DNA of 64,000 nt from Porticoccus sp965660005 (GTDB lineage: Bacteria; Pseudomonadota; Gammaproteobacteria; Pseudomonadales; Porticoccaceae). Shown piece by piece: positions 32,791 through 42,410 of the stretch; position 1 is the first letter of the stretch; every line of letters begins with the position of its first letter. The position numbers were made by a program, and so were the translations under genes. The stretch is taken from NCBI RefSeq assembly GCF_965660005.1, contig NZ_CBFHYF010000005.1:1-64000 (forward strand). Reading direction: 5' to 3'. The notes under the pieces were generated by a model. The model was not told the origin of the DNA, ran no database searches, and was given only the letters and a program-made list of their open reading frames with translations.

Positions 32791-33687
32791 CTACAGCGCT
32801 GGCACCGGTATTTGTATCATGCGGGGTAATTGAGTCCGGCGCCAGCTCCGTATGCCCCAATCAGTCAGCTCATGGGGGTTGGCACCGATGAGGTCTGGGG
32901 GTGGGTGCATGCCCAGCCAACGCATCGCTGCGATCAGGTTGTCAGCCGCCCGGCGGTTGTCCACCGGCGTTGCCAGATTCTGCTTGCTGAGCTTGTGCCC
33001 GTGCTCATCGACAGCGATCGGGAGATGTCCGTAGACTGGGGTCGGTAAAGTTAACAATTGCTGCAGGCAGATTTGTCGTGCGGTGGAGTCAAGCAGATCG
33101 CTGCCGCGGACAATGTGGTTGATACCCTGATGTGCGTCATCTATGACAACTGCCAGTTGGTAGGCAAACAGGCCATCTTTGCGAAGTAGTACAAAGTCTC
33201 CCGCGGTTTCTTTGACCCTTTGCTGTTGTCGACCCTGAAAAAGATCAGTGAATTCAATAGAACAGTTTTCGGGTACCGCCAGCCGGAGGGCATGTGGGTG
33301 ATCGGGATATTTTGAAACGCAGCGGTGCATGTGCAGGCCACCGGTGCTTTGAAGTGCTTGACGACTGCAATGACAAGGGTAGGCGAGATCCGCGCAGGTG
33401 AGCCCTTCCAGTGCGGCAAGATAGGCTTCAGTGCGCTCGCTCTGATAGAGGAGCTGTTTGTCCCAAAGCAGGTTGTGGGCTTCAAGTTGACGGAGAATGG
33501 TATCTTCAGCGCCGGGCATCTGGCGCGGTGGGTCGATATCCTCCATGCGGACCAGCCAGGTGCCGCCCTCTGCCTTTGCATCAAGATAACTGGCCAGTGC
33601 TGTAACCAGCGAGCCAAAATGGAGTGGACCGGTGGGAGAGGGGGCAAAACGCCCTGTGTAGGGCAGGATGCTTCGGGGTGAGCTCAT
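32791..33687 (-). CDS. gluQ: Glutamyl-queuosine tRNA(Asp) synthetase
   Basis: GluQRS (298 residues from ATG 33687) attaches glutamate to queuosine in the anticodon of tRNA-Asp. It resembles the catalytic half of GluRS. YTGRFAPSPTGPLHFGSLVTALASYLDA contains the HIGH-like motif, HGHKLSKQN is the KMSKS-like motif and AYPCHCSRQAL holds zinc cysteines; no anticodon-binding domain follows. The longer in-frame start at 33765 would overlap dksA by 38 bases and is unlikely. dksA-gluQ is a well-known pair. Confidence 0.94.
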   Translation of the reverse strand: MSSPRSILPYTGRFAPSPTGPLHFGSLVTALASYLDAKAEGGTWLVRMEDIDPPRQMPGAEDTILRQLEAHNLLWDKQLLYQSERTEAYLAALEGLTCADLAYPCHCSRQALQSTGGLHMHRCVSKYPDHPHALRLAVPENCSIEFTDLFQGRQQQRVKETAGDFVLLRKDGLFAYQLAVVIDDAHQGINHIVRGSDLLDSTARQICLQQLLTLPTPVYGHLPIAVDEHGHKLSKQNLATPVDNRRAADNLIAAMRWLGMHPPPDLIGANPHELTDWGIRSWRRTQLPRMIQIPVPAL

Positions 33688-33727
33688 GGCGTCCGGGGAA
33701 GTAGCATTTGCCACTTCCCGCAAGTCA

Positions 33728-34174
33728 TCAACCGCCAGTGAGTTGCTTTTCCCTGATTTCATCAAGGGTTTTGCAATCGACGCAAAGATTTGCAGTGGGG
33801 CGTGCTTCTAGGCGGCGGATGCCGATCTCTTCACCACACTGATCACAAAAGCCGTAATCATTGGCTTCAATTCGCTCGATGGTACTGTCAATTTTTTTGA
33901 TCAGTTTGCGTTCCCGATCGCGGGTTCTGAGCTCCAGGCTGAATTCCTCTTCCTGGGTGGCGCGATCCGCAGGGTCCGGGAAGTTGGCCGCTTCGTCTTT
34001 CATGTGGGATACGGTTCGATCAACTTCTTCCATCAGCTCACGCTTCCAGGCCAGCAGAATCTGCTTGAAATGGCTGCGCTGATGGTCATTCATGAATCCC
34101 TCACCCTTCTTTTCCTTGTAGGGGGTGAAACCATGAAGTGAAGCGGCGGTGACAGTTTCTGCTTTCTTTGGCAT
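33728..34174 (-). CDS. dksA: RNA polymerase-binding transcription factor DksA
   Basis: DksA (148 residues from ATG 34174) binds the secondary channel of RNA polymerase with ppGpp in the stringent response. The coiled coil is seen at ~35-110, with the tip residues in FPDPADRATQEEEF (DxxDxA). The zinc finger YGFCDQCGEEIGIRRLEARPTANLCVDCK has all four cysteines. The frame is open to 34237, but the chosen start matches E. coli DksA in length (151). Confidence 0.96.
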   Translation of the reverse strand: MPKKAETVTAASLHGFTPYKEKKGEGFMNDHQRSHFKQILLAWKRELMEEVDRTVSHMKDEAANFPDPADRATQEEEFSLELRTRDRERKLIKKIDSTIERIEANDYGFCDQCGEEIGIRRLEARPTANLCVDCKTLDEIREKQLTGG

Positions 34175-34426
34175 CTCTTTCCATTCTCGGTAATTTGCGA
34201 GACCCGCGTTTATAGTGCCAGCGGGAAAATTTTTCAAGTAAAAAAGCTACTTTGTCGGCATTAAGGCGGTCATTGGTCTATCCGGATACTGGCAACAGCG
34301 AGCCAAGAGTATAGCAATTTATAGCATCTGTTTGGTTGACAGGGAAATCATCGCATAATGCTGACGGTTATACTAAGCACCGATTCCGTCATCCGGAAGT
34401 ATGTCGTGACGCAAAGGCAGAATATC

Positions 34427-35587
34427 ATGCGAACAGCAGAAAGAACCCGCAAGCTCACTTCTTTCAAAGTGGTGGATTTTCTTGAGGCTGCCGGGCAACT
34501 TGAGGCGGAAGGTCGGGATATCATTCACATGGAAATTGGTGAACCCCGATTTGCTACTGCAACGCCCATTATTGAAGCCGCTCATTTGGCACTGGACCAG
34601 GGCAAAACAGCGTATGCCCCTTCCTGTGGTATTCCCGAGCTGCGTCTTGCCATCAGCGATCATTATCGCCATCGCTACGGTGTCAGAATTGATCCCCGCC
34701 GTGTGATTGTCACTACCGGTAGCAGTGCAGCACTGGGCATGGTCTTTGAACTGTTAGTAAATCCCGGCGATGGGTTCTTGCTGGCAGACCCCGGTTACCC
34801 CTGTAATGCCAATTTTGTCCGGCGACTGGATGCCGAACCTCAGCTCGTACCCGTGGGTCCCGAGCATAATTACCAGTTGACCGCAGACCTGGTCAATCGT
34901 CACTGGCAGGCGAATACGGTCGGCGCAATGATCGCAACCCCCAGTAACCCTACCGGGTCGGTCATTGATCGGGATCAGATGTCAGGCTTGTATCGGGCAG
35001 TTACCTCCCAGGGTGGCACTCTGGTGGTGGATGAGATTTATCATGGCCTGACTTACACGGCTGCGCCGCCCAGTTCTGCCCTTGAGGTGGCGGAGGATGT
35101 ACTGGTGGTTAACAGCTTCTCCAAATATTTCGGCATGACCGGCTGGCGGCTGGGCTGGATGGTCGTGCCCGAGACCTTTGTCGATCTGTTTACGGTGATG
35201 GCCCAGAATTTTTATATTGCCAGTCCCACCCTGTCGCAGTATGCAGCGCTTGCGGCCTTTCAACCGGAGACCCTGTCGATACTGGATGGGCGTTGTGCGG
35301 AATTTCAGCAGAGCCGGGACTATCTGGTGCCGGCACTGCAGCAACTCGGGTTTGCTGTTGCCGGACTGCCCGAGGGTGCCTTTTATGTCTACGCGGATGT
35401 GTCTGCCTTGACCGATAACTGTGAAGATTTCTGCTGGCGGTTGTTGAACGAGCACGGCGTGGCCTGTACCCCGGGTACGGATTTTGGTCAGTATCGCGCC
35501 AGTCAGCATGTGCGTTTTGCCTATACCGAACCACTGCCGCGATTGCAGTTGGCGGTGCAGCGGATTGAGCGGGCGTTGCAGTCATGA
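34427..35587 (+). CDS. Class I/II pyridoxal-phosphate aminotransferase
   Basis: A 386-residue fold-type I aminotransferase. HMEIGEPRFATATPIIEAA is the N-terminal substrate-binding segment and TPSNPTGSVIDRDQM the conserved Asn-Pro. NSFSKYFGMTGWRLGWMV carries the PLP lysine, and the C-terminal Arg region is at SQHVRFAYTE. This is the aspartate/alanine-type subfamily; the substrate is not readable. I chose ATG 34427 (MRTAERTRKLTSF), with AAAGG upstream, rather than the ATG at 34358. Its stop overlaps sfsA (ATGA). Confidence 0.9.
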   Translation: MRTAERTRKLTSFKVVDFLEAAGQLEAEGRDIIHMEIGEPRFATATPIIEAAHLALDQGKTAYAPSCGIPELRLAISDHYRHRYGVRIDPRRVIVTTGSSAALGMVFELLVNPGDGFLLADPGYPCNANFVRRLDAEPQLVPVGPEHNYQLTADLVNRHWQANTVGAMIATPSNPTGSVIDRDQMSGLYRAVTSQGGTLVVDEIYHGLTYTAAPPSSALEVAEDVLVVNSFSKYFGMTGWRLGWMVVPETFVDLFTVMAQNFYIASPTLSQYAALAAFQPETLSILDGRCAEFQQSRDYLVPALQQLGFAVAGLPEGAFYVYADVSALTDNCEDFCWRLLNEHGVACTPGTDFGQYRASQHVRFAYTEPLPRLQLAVQRIERALQS

Positions 35588-36294
35588 AGATTGTTCCGCC
35601 GTTTGAACGGGCCACGCTGATTAACCGCTACAAGCGGTTTCTCGCCGATATCCGGTTGCCCAGTGGCGAAGAAATGACGATCCACTGTCCGAATACCGGC
35701 TCCATGAAAAACTGTTGGCAAGCGGAGACACCGTGCTGGTTTTCACGCTCTGATGATCCCCGGCGAAAATTGTCGGGTACCCTGGAAATCACCACCACCC
35801 CGGATGGCTTTCTTGCCGGCGTCAATACCAACCGGCCCAACAAGCTGGTTCGCGAAGCGATTGAGCAGGGTGTTATTGCAGAGCTGCAGGGTTATGCGTC
35901 AATTCGCGCGGAGGTGAAATACGGTGTCGAGAACAGCCGTATTGATCTGTTGCTGACAGGGGAAGGTCTTGCGCGTTGCTATGTGGAGGTTAAGAACACG
36001 ACCCTCGGCATGGGTGGCGGCCGTGTGCTGTTTCCCGATGCAGTCACCGAGCGCGGCACCAAGCATCTACGGGAATTGATCAGTATGGCCCAGCAGGGTC
36101 ACCGCGCCGTGCTGGTATTTTGTGTGCAGCACAGTGGTGCCACTTCGACAGGCCCTGCCGATGAGATTGATCCGGTTTATGGTGAGACCCTGCGGCAGGC
36201 AATGGCTGCCGGTGTTGAAGTGTTGGCTTACGGGTGCAGGCTGGCTGAGGATGAAATTGTTGTTGACCGGCGTCTGCCCTTTGTCATCAATTGA
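35584..36294 (+). CDS. sfsA: Sugar fermentation stimulation protein SfsA
   Basis: This 236-residue SfsA family protein has RATLINRYKRFLADIRLPSGEEMTIHCPNTGSM near the N-terminus and the nuclease-like core CYVEVKNTTLGMGGGRVLFPDAVTERGTKHLREL. It is named for stimulation of maltose genes in E. coli; the fold suggests nucleic acid binding or cleavage. It is coupled to the upstream aminotransferase by a four-base overlap and is convergent with rep, 16 bases away. Confidence 0.94.
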   Translation: MKIVPPFERATLINRYKRFLADIRLPSGEEMTIHCPNTGSMKNCWQAETPCWFSRSDDPRRKLSGTLEITTTPDGFLAGVNTNRPNKLVREAIEQGVIAELQGYASIRAEVKYGVENSRIDLLLTGEGLARCYVEVKNTTLGMGGGRVLFPDAVTERGTKHLRELISMAQQGHRAVLVFCVQHSGATSTGPADEIDPVYGETLRQAMAAGVEVLAYGCRLAEDEIVVDRRLPFVIN

Positions 36295-36310
36295 TAGCCT
36301 TGCACTTGCT

Positions 36311-38344
36311 TTAGGCAAACAATCCTTTCAGCGCATCCAGTGAGTCGCGGCCTTTTTGTCGGGCTACCTCGGGGTCGCTCGGTTGTCCCATACCCTCTTT
36401 TTCCAGATCCTCTGGCGGCAGTTCATCGATAAAGCGGCTCGGTGTTGTCTCGGTAATCTCGCCAAACAGTTTTCGTCTGGCGGCCATGGTCAGTGTCAGG
36501 GTCTGTCTGGCCCGGGTAATGCCGACGTAAGCCAGCCGCCGCTCCTCTTCGATGGTATCTCCGTCAATACTGTTGCGATGGGGCAGCAGTCCCTCTTCCA
36601 TGCCGATCATGAATACGTGGGGAAACTCGAGCCCCTTGGCGGCGTGTAGTGTCATGAGTTGTACCTTGTCATCAGCGGAATCCTCTTCCTGACGGTCGAG
36701 AATGTCCCTCAGTACCAGTTTGGCGATCGCATCTTCCACTGCCGTGTCGTGGTGTTCCCCCTCTCCGGCAATCGCCAGCTCGTCCCGGGTCAACAGTTGC
36801 CGGATTTGCTCAATCAGAAAGTTGACGTTCTCCATGCGCTTTTCTGCAACCTTGCCGCTGCTGGCGTTCTGGTGCAGCCAGCCTTCATAGTCCATATCGT
36901 TGACCATTTCACGGATGGCGGCAATCGGATCCCCATTGCCGCAGTTGCCGGATACCTGATCAATCCAGTGTCTGAAACGTTGCAGCCGTTCCAGATTATT
37001 GGGTGCGAGTTGGGCCTGCAAGCCCAGCTCGTCGACACAATCCATCAGGGAAATATCTCGTTCATTGGCGTAGCGGCCGAGTTTCTCCAGAGTCGACGTA
37101 CCGATCTGGCGGCGGGGGGTATTGATGATTCGCAGGAAGGCATTGTCGTCATCGCGGTTCACCATCAGGCGAAGGTAGGCCATGATGTCCTTGATTTCAG
37201 TGCGGGCATAAAACGAGGTGCCACCGCTGAGTTGATAGGGCACACCCTGAGCCTGCAACTTCAATTCCAGTAATCTGGCCTGATGGTTGCCCCGATAGAG
37301 CACTGCGAAGTCACGGAAATGACAGCTTTTGCGCAACCTCATATCGAGGATTTCGTTGACGATTCGTTCGGTTTCCGCTTCTTCGTTGGCGGTAAGAATG
37401 ACCCGCAGTGGTGCCCCGGGGCCCAATTCACTCCAGAGGGATTTGCTGAATAAGTGGGGATTGTTGTCGATCAGTCGATTGGCTGCCCTCAGAATGCGGC
37501 CAGTTGAACGGTAGTTTTGCTCCAGCTTGATGACGTGAAGCTCCGGAAAATCCTCCTGCAGCTGTTGCAGGTTTTCCGGCCTTGCGCCGCGCCAGGCATA
37601 GATGGACTGATCGTCGTCACCCACCACCGTCAGTGATCGTCTTGTCCCCACCAGCAATTTCACCAGTTGGTACTGGGCGAAGTTGGTGTCCTGGTATTCA
37701 TCCACCAACAGGTAACGAATCCGATGCTGCCATTTGTCGAGGATGTCCGGCGATTGCTGGAACAGCAGTGATGGAATCAGGATCAGGTCATCGAAGTCCA
37801 CTGCATTGTACGCCCGCAGGGCGCTGGTATAACGCTGGTAGATCAGCGCCATCGCCTGCTCTCCACCGCTCGTGGCCATTGTCATGGCTTGCGGTGGCGT
37901 CAACAGGTCATTTTTCCAGCTGGAAATCTGCTGTTGCACCCTGTCCAGATGATCGGTATCGAGGTCCGATTTTTTCAGTATCAGTTCCCGCAACAGACTT
38001 TTGGCATCCTCTGCATCGAAGATGGAAAACCCTGGCTTGAAGCCGATCCGGGCGATTTCACTGCGGATAATGTGCAGACCAAGATTGTGAAACGTGGAGA
38101 CAGTCAGTCCCTTTGCCTGCTGGCCACTGACCAGTTTGCCCGCCCGTGATTTCATCTCCCGTGCGGCCTTGTTTGTGAAAGTGACGGCTGCAATGTGACG
38201 GGCACTGATGCCGCATTGCTGAATCAGGTGGGCAATTTTGCTGGTGATGACACTGGTTTTTCCGCTGCCGGCACCGGCCAGAACCAGCAGTGGGCCATCA
38301 ATGTAATTTACTGCAGCACGTTGCTGGCTATTGAGTTTGTTCAA
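36311..38344 (-). CDS. rep: ATP-dependent DNA helicase Rep
   Basis: Rep (677 residues, E. coli 673) is a 3'-5' SF1A helicase that clears protein blocks ahead of the replisome. Motifs in order: Q-motif LNSQQRAAV, Walker A LAGAGSGKTSVIT, Walker B LLVDEYQDTNFAQ, GDDDQSIYAWRGA, LEQNYRSTGRIL, LMTLHAAKGLEFPHVF and ERRLAYVGITRARQTLTL. The length and the short C-terminus separate it from UvrD. Confidence 0.95.
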   Translation of the reverse strand: MNKLNSQQRAAVNYIDGPLLVLAGAGSGKTSVITSKIAHLIQQCGISARHIAAVTFTNKAAREMKSRAGKLVSGQQAKGLTVSTFHNLGLHIIRSEIARIGFKPGFSIFDAEDAKSLLRELILKKSDLDTDHLDRVQQQISSWKNDLLTPPQAMTMATSGGEQAMALIYQRYTSALRAYNAVDFDDLILIPSLLFQQSPDILDKWQHRIRYLLVDEYQDTNFAQYQLVKLLVGTRRSLTVVGDDDQSIYAWRGARPENLQQLQEDFPELHVIKLEQNYRSTGRILRAANRLIDNNPHLFSKSLWSELGPGAPLRVILTANEEAETERIVNEILDMRLRKSCHFRDFAVLYRGNHQARLLELKLQAQGVPYQLSGGTSFYARTEIKDIMAYLRLMVNRDDDNAFLRIINTPRRQIGTSTLEKLGRYANERDISLMDCVDELGLQAQLAPNNLERLQRFRHWIDQVSGNCGNGDPIAAIREMVNDMDYEGWLHQNASSGKVAEKRMENVNFLIEQIRQLLTRDELAIAGEGEHHDTAVEDAIAKLVLRDILDRQEEDSADDKVQLMTLHAAKGLEFPHVFMIGMEEGLLPHRNSIDGDTIEEERRLAYVGITRARQTLTLTMAARRKLFGEITETTPSRFIDELPPEDLEKEGMGQPSDPEVARQKGRDSLDALKGLFA

Positions 38345-38422
38345 GTCGATTTGCCGATTTGGGGATCAGTGAGCAGCGGATTGTAGCAAGTGAATAGCTG
38401 CCGTTCACTGCTGCCGACAGGG

Positions 38423-40210
38423 TCAACCAAAAACATATTTCCCGGGCGCGGGCCACAAGACCTGATAGTCCGTGCCTTCTGCACCCATGGTCGGCGGTGC
38501 AACTTGTTCGGAGGGTTGGTCCTCCAACCATTGATTCCAGGCGGGCCACCAGGAGCCGGGGTGACTCTCCACCGATTCCACCCAACTGTCCGGATCAATA
38601 TACGGTGCCATGGGATCCTGTGACTTGATCTGGTAGTGGCGGTGGGGGTGTTCGGGGCCCGACACGATACCGGCGTTGTGGCCGCCGCTGGTGAGCAGGA
38701 AGGTGATGTCAGAGCGGGCGATATGGTGGATTTTATAGACGGATTTCCAGGGTGCCACATGGTCGGCGGAGGTTCCAACGACAAAGAACGGTACGCGAAT
38801 ATCCTGGATCGCGACAGGCTTGCCCTCCACCAGAAATTTACAGCTGGCCAACCGGTTTTCAACAAACAGTTCGTGCAGATAGCGGCTGTGCATGGCCGCA
38901 GGCATTCGGGTGCCGTCGGCATTCCAGGCCATCAGTGCGACGGGTTTGGTCTCGCGGCCCAGATAGTAGCGTTCCACCGCCGGGTTCCAGACCAGCTCCT
39001 GGGTGCGCAGCGCCTTGAAGGCTCCGCCCATGCTGGCGGCCTCCAGATAGCCATCGGTCCACATCATGCTGTCGAGGAATGCCAGCTGGCTGGCACCCAG
39101 AAACAGTTTGATTTCACCCGGTTCGGTGAAGTCCGTCTGGGCTGCGAGCAGAGTGATACTATTGAGGATGTCATCCTGCTCTCTGGCCAGATACGCAGCG
39201 GCTATTGCCAGTAGTGTGCCGCCAATACAGTAGCCTGTGGCATTGATTTTAGTTTTTGGCACCACGGTTCTGACGGCATCCACTGCGGCTAAAAGCCCCG
39301 ACTTGATGTAATCATCAATATCCAGGTCGCGATCGTCTTTATCGGGATTTTTCCAGGAAATTATGAACACGGTTTTCCCCTGCGCGACCAGATAATTGAC
39401 CAGGGATTTTTCTGGCAGCAGATCGAGGATGTAATATTTCATGATCCAGGCGGGGACGATGAGTACCGGTTCCCTGGCGACGGTTTCCGTAGCGGGGCTG
39501 TATTGAATCAGTTCGATCAGATTGTTCTGATAGATAACCTGGCCCGGGGTAATGGCCAAATTCTCCCCCACCTTGAAATCACCCATTTCGGGCCGGTTAT
39601 CCCGGAGCAGTTTTTTCTGAATGTCCCGTTGCATATTGCCGATGCCTTCCAGCAAATTCCGGCCTTTGTTTTCCCAGGTGGCCTTGAGGACCTCGGGATT
39701 GGTTTGCGGTAAGTTGGTCGGTGAAATGACCTCCAGGGCATGGCCGTTGATGAAGTCCACCAGTTCCTTGCTGAATGGCCCCATGCCCGGCAGATCCGTA
39801 TCTGCCTCCTTCAGCCATTCCACCGCCATGCTGTGACCCTTGGCCATAACGCTGAAAGGGACTTTTTTCCAGAGCTCATTCATGAAATAAGGGTATTTTC
39901 TGGCGGGTGGGTTCTCGCTCTTTTCGGTGATGGCACGGGCGGTGAAAGTGGATAATTGCAGCAGCTTCTCGGAGAAATTTTGCAATAACTTCAGGCGTCT
40001 GGCGGGAGAAATTGACAGATGAGCCAGCCAGTCCGTGTAGGCCAACAATAACTGAACAGGTGACAGTCCCTGGGATGCCTTGCCGATGATAGACCGTATC
40101 CGTGAGTCTATTTTCTCGACAGATGCATCGTTCAGTCGGGGGATTTCGGCGATGAGATTGTCCAGCTCATCGATCACACTGGAAACTGTTCTATCCGGTT
40201 TTTCCACCAT
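38423..40210 (-). CDS. phaC: Class I poly(3-hydroxyalkanoate) synthase
   Basis: PhaC (595 residues from ATG 40210, with a perfect AAGGAG six bases upstream) polymerises hydroxyacyl-CoA into storage polyester granules. The lipase-like box TGYCIGGTLLAIAAAYLA holds the nucleophile Cys. The catalytic Asp lies in MAWNADGTRMPAAMHS and the His in LTSGGHNAGIVSGP. The N-terminal domain (1-~200) and WENKGRNLLEG agree with class I. No phaA, phaB or phasin gene is adjacent, so monomer supply genes must lie elsewhere. Confidence 0.94.
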   Translation of the reverse strand: MVEKPDRTVSSVIDELDNLIAEIPRLNDASVEKIDSRIRSIIGKASQGLSPVQLLLAYTDWLAHLSISPARRLKLLQNFSEKLLQLSTFTARAITEKSENPPARKYPYFMNELWKKVPFSVMAKGHSMAVEWLKEADTDLPGMGPFSKELVDFINGHALEVISPTNLPQTNPEVLKATWENKGRNLLEGIGNMQRDIQKKLLRDNRPEMGDFKVGENLAITPGQVIYQNNLIELIQYSPATETVAREPVLIVPAWIMKYYILDLLPEKSLVNYLVAQGKTVFIISWKNPDKDDRDLDIDDYIKSGLLAAVDAVRTVVPKTKINATGYCIGGTLLAIAAAYLAREQDDILNSITLLAAQTDFTEPGEIKLFLGASQLAFLDSMMWTDGYLEAASMGGAFKALRTQELVWNPAVERYYLGRETKPVALMAWNADGTRMPAAMHSRYLHELFVENRLASCKFLVEGKPVAIQDIRVPFFVVGTSADHVAPWKSVYKIHHIARSDITFLLTSGGHNAGIVSGPEHPHRHYQIKSQDPMAPYIDPDSWVESVESHPGSWWPAWNQWLEDQPSEQVAPPTMGAEGTDYQVLWPAPGKYVFG

Positions 40211-40271
40211 GTATTGCTCCTTGGTCAAGTCGGGCCATGATAGCACTGAACGACCATCGGCTGGAGGCGAA

Positions 40272-41765
40272 TCAGTGGCTGAGTCTGAGTCTGTAGCCGA
40301 GCGCCTCGGTGAGATGATCCATGGTAATTGCAGCACTGTTATCGAGATCTGCAATAGTTCGAGCCACTTTTAATATACGATGAAAGGCTCTGGGTGATAA
40401 ACCGAGCTGTTCTACAGCCCGGTTGAGCAGGGTTTTTTGAGACTGATCAAGTACGCAGAAGGTGTTTACATCCCGGCTGGAAAGTCGTGCATTGATGGTT
40501 CCCGAACGCAACAGTTGCCGCTGCCTGGCAGCCATGACTCGGTTGCGGATATCCGGACTGTGGTCACCGTCAGCCTTCGCTTCCACCAGCCGGTCACCCG
40601 GTAGCGGTGGGACTTCAACCTGTAAATCGATGCGGTCCAGCAATGGCCCGGAGATGCGATCGCGGTAACGGCATATCTGGTCGGGGATGCATCGACAGCG
40701 CTGACTACCCTGGTAGCCGCAGGGACAGGGATTCATTGCCGCGATCAGTTGGAATGCCGCAGGGAAGCGCGTCTGGGCCTGAACCCGTGAAATCATGATT
40801 TCACCGGATTCCAGTGGTTGGCGCAGTACCTCGAGAACCCGGCGGGGAAATTCGGGGAGTTCATCCAGAAACAGTACACCACAATGGGCGAGGGATATCT
40901 CCCCTGGCCTGGGCACAGTGCCGCCGCCCACCAGAGCGGTTGCCGATGCCGTATGGTGAGGCGAACGGAAGGGCGGGTTGTAGAGCGCAACGCGCAGGCC
41001 GCGACCGGCGACCGAGTGAATGGCGGCCACCTCAAGCATTTCATGCTCCTGCAACGGTGGCAGTATGGTGGTGAGCCGACTGGCCAGCATGGTTTTGCCC
41101 GTCCCGGGGGGGGGCACTGAACAGCAGGTTGTGGCCGCCGGCAGCGGCGATTTCGAGTGCCCGTTTTGCCTGGTGCTGGCCGATAATGTCGGCCATATCG
41201 CCATCCGTTTCATTCATATTTGCTTTGGCCAGACCAGACAGGGGCTCAATTGGCTGATTGCCATTCAGATGTGCACAGACTTCGAGCAGATGTGCGGCGC
41301 AATAACGCGGGTTTTGCTGCTCAGGGCCGCTTCAGCCGCATTCGTGGTGGGCAATAGCAAGGCCCTTCCTGCCTGGCCGCAAGCCAGTGAGGTTGGCAGA
41401 ACCCCGTCCACGGCACGCAACCCTCCTGATAGTGCCAGTTCACCGATCACCTCATATTGATCGAGCAAGTCGGAGGGGATTTGTCCCGATGCGGCCAACA
41501 CGCCCAGCGCAATGGCCAAATCGAAACGGCCACCCTCCTTGGGTAGATCGGCGGGCGCGAGATTGATTTTGATACGCCGGGCAGGGAAATCGAAGTGGGC
41601 GTTCAACAGGGCACTGCGCACCCGGTCCTTGCTCTCTTTCACGGCCGTTTCCGGCATGCCGACAATCGACAGTCCGGGGAGTCCATTGGACAGGTGAACC
41701 TCCACGGTCACGGCGGGCGCATCAATACCGTATTTGGCGCGGGTATGAACGATGGCGATTGACAT
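40272..41765 (-). pseudogene. YifB/ComM-family Mg-chelatase-like AAA+ protein, two compensating frameshifts
   Basis: The N-terminal part (MSIAIVHTRAKYGIDAPAVTVEVHLSNGLPGLSIVG) and the AAA+ part (VPPPGTGKTMLASRLTTILPP, then FLDELPEFPRRVLEVLRQPLE and CYGYQGSQ-like zinc text) are in one frame. The ~190 bases between about 41300 and 41106 are shifted. The sequence AAHLLEVCAHLNGNQP and IIGQHQAKRALEIAAAGGHNLL can be read only in another frame. A one-base loss near 41299 (ATTGGCGCC expected, ATTGCGCC found) and a one-base gain in a nine-G run (41106-41114) explain it. A stop at 41265-41267 ends translation after 166 residues. ComM is a branch-migration helicase in natural transformation. Confidence 0.87.
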
Positions 41766-41837
41766 GGGTACCCTCCTTGGCTGACATGTCGGTTTGGTGG
41801 TGCTTGGTTCTGTGATGGCAGGCGTTTGACGAATTGC

Positions 41838-42095
41838 TCAACTGTGCTGATTGTCGACTTGCACTTTCAGTTCGGCAAGCTGTTGTTCCAGCTTTTCCAG
41901 TTTTTCTCTGCTGCGTTTCAATACAGCCTGCTGCGCGTCGAACTCATCCCGGGTAACCAGATCCAGTCTGTCGAAAGCAGCCTGTGCGGCGGCTCTCAGT
42001 TTCTGTTGCATCTCGCTGCCCAGGGCCTCCGCACCCGGTGTAATGATGTTATTGAGTTGGTGCAAAAACTGGTTAATGAACTCGTTGGGTTTCAT
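41838..42095 (-). CDS. ubiK: Ubiquinone biosynthesis accessory factor UbiK
   Basis: An 85-residue protein of the YqiC/BMFP family. It has an N-terminal amphipathic part (NEFINQFLHQLNNIITPGAEALGSEMQQKLRAAAQAAFDRLDLVTRDEFDAQ) and a C-terminal coiled coil (KRSREKLEKLEQQLAELKVQV). UbiK assists aerobic ubiquinone synthesis together with UbiJ in a soluble complex. It sits next to yifB as in many gammaproteobacteria. Confidence 0.92.
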   Translation of the reverse strand: MKPNEFINQFLHQLNNIITPGAEALGSEMQQKLRAAAQAAFDRLDLVTRDEFDAQQAVLKRSREKLEKLEQQLAELKVQVDNQHS

Positions 42096-42249
42096 TGATG
42101 GACCGCTCCAATTGGATATAAGCCTATTTTAAGGCGATCCCCCCGCATGTACAGCGTACCATTTGGGATGGCCCCCACAAAAAAGTAGTGAGCAACGACA
42201 GTTGAGGCGAAGTGTTTTGGTGCGAGGCTGGGTTTTTCGATCCCGAAAA

Positions 42250-42266
42250 TGCACAGAAATGGTGCG
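42250..42266 (+). promoter_or_regulatory. NtrC binding site upstream of torF-glnK-amtB
   Basis: TGCACAGAAATGGTGCG fits the NtrC enhancer consensus TGCACC-N5-GGTGCA, with the spacing kept and two base changes. It lies about 90 bases upstream of the predicted sigma-54 start, a normal enhancer position. The 315-base gap 42096-42410 between ubiK and torF contains this site and the promoter below; I see no gene in it. Confidence 0.7.
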
Positions 42267-42317
42267 TTTTTGGCTTGGAGTCCGCTTTATCGGAGTATAA
42301 ATACCGTTCTAGGGATG

Positions 42318-42334
42318 TTGGCATGCCAAATGCA
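42318..42334 (+). promoter_or_regulatory. Sigma-54 promoter of torF-glnK-amtB
   Basis: TTGGCATGCCAAATGCA has GG-N10-GC spacing and fits the -24/-12 consensus at most positions. Predicted transcription start is near 42345, leaving a ~65-base leader before torF. With the NtrC site it predicts induction under nitrogen limitation. Confidence 0.75.
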
Positions 42335-42410
42335 GTGATCTCTGATGTACCAATTAAAAACCGTGATTGATTTTTAAATTTTCGCTGATGTTTATATTTT
42401 GGAGAAGCAC

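Noticed and set aside
34337..34362. TTGACA followed by TAATGC upstream of the aminotransferase
   Set aside because: The spacer is 14 bases, too short for a normal sigma-70 promoter.
41106..41114. Nine-G run as a phase-variation switch for yifB
   Set aside because: A second frameshift nearby means a change in the run alone could not restore the protein.
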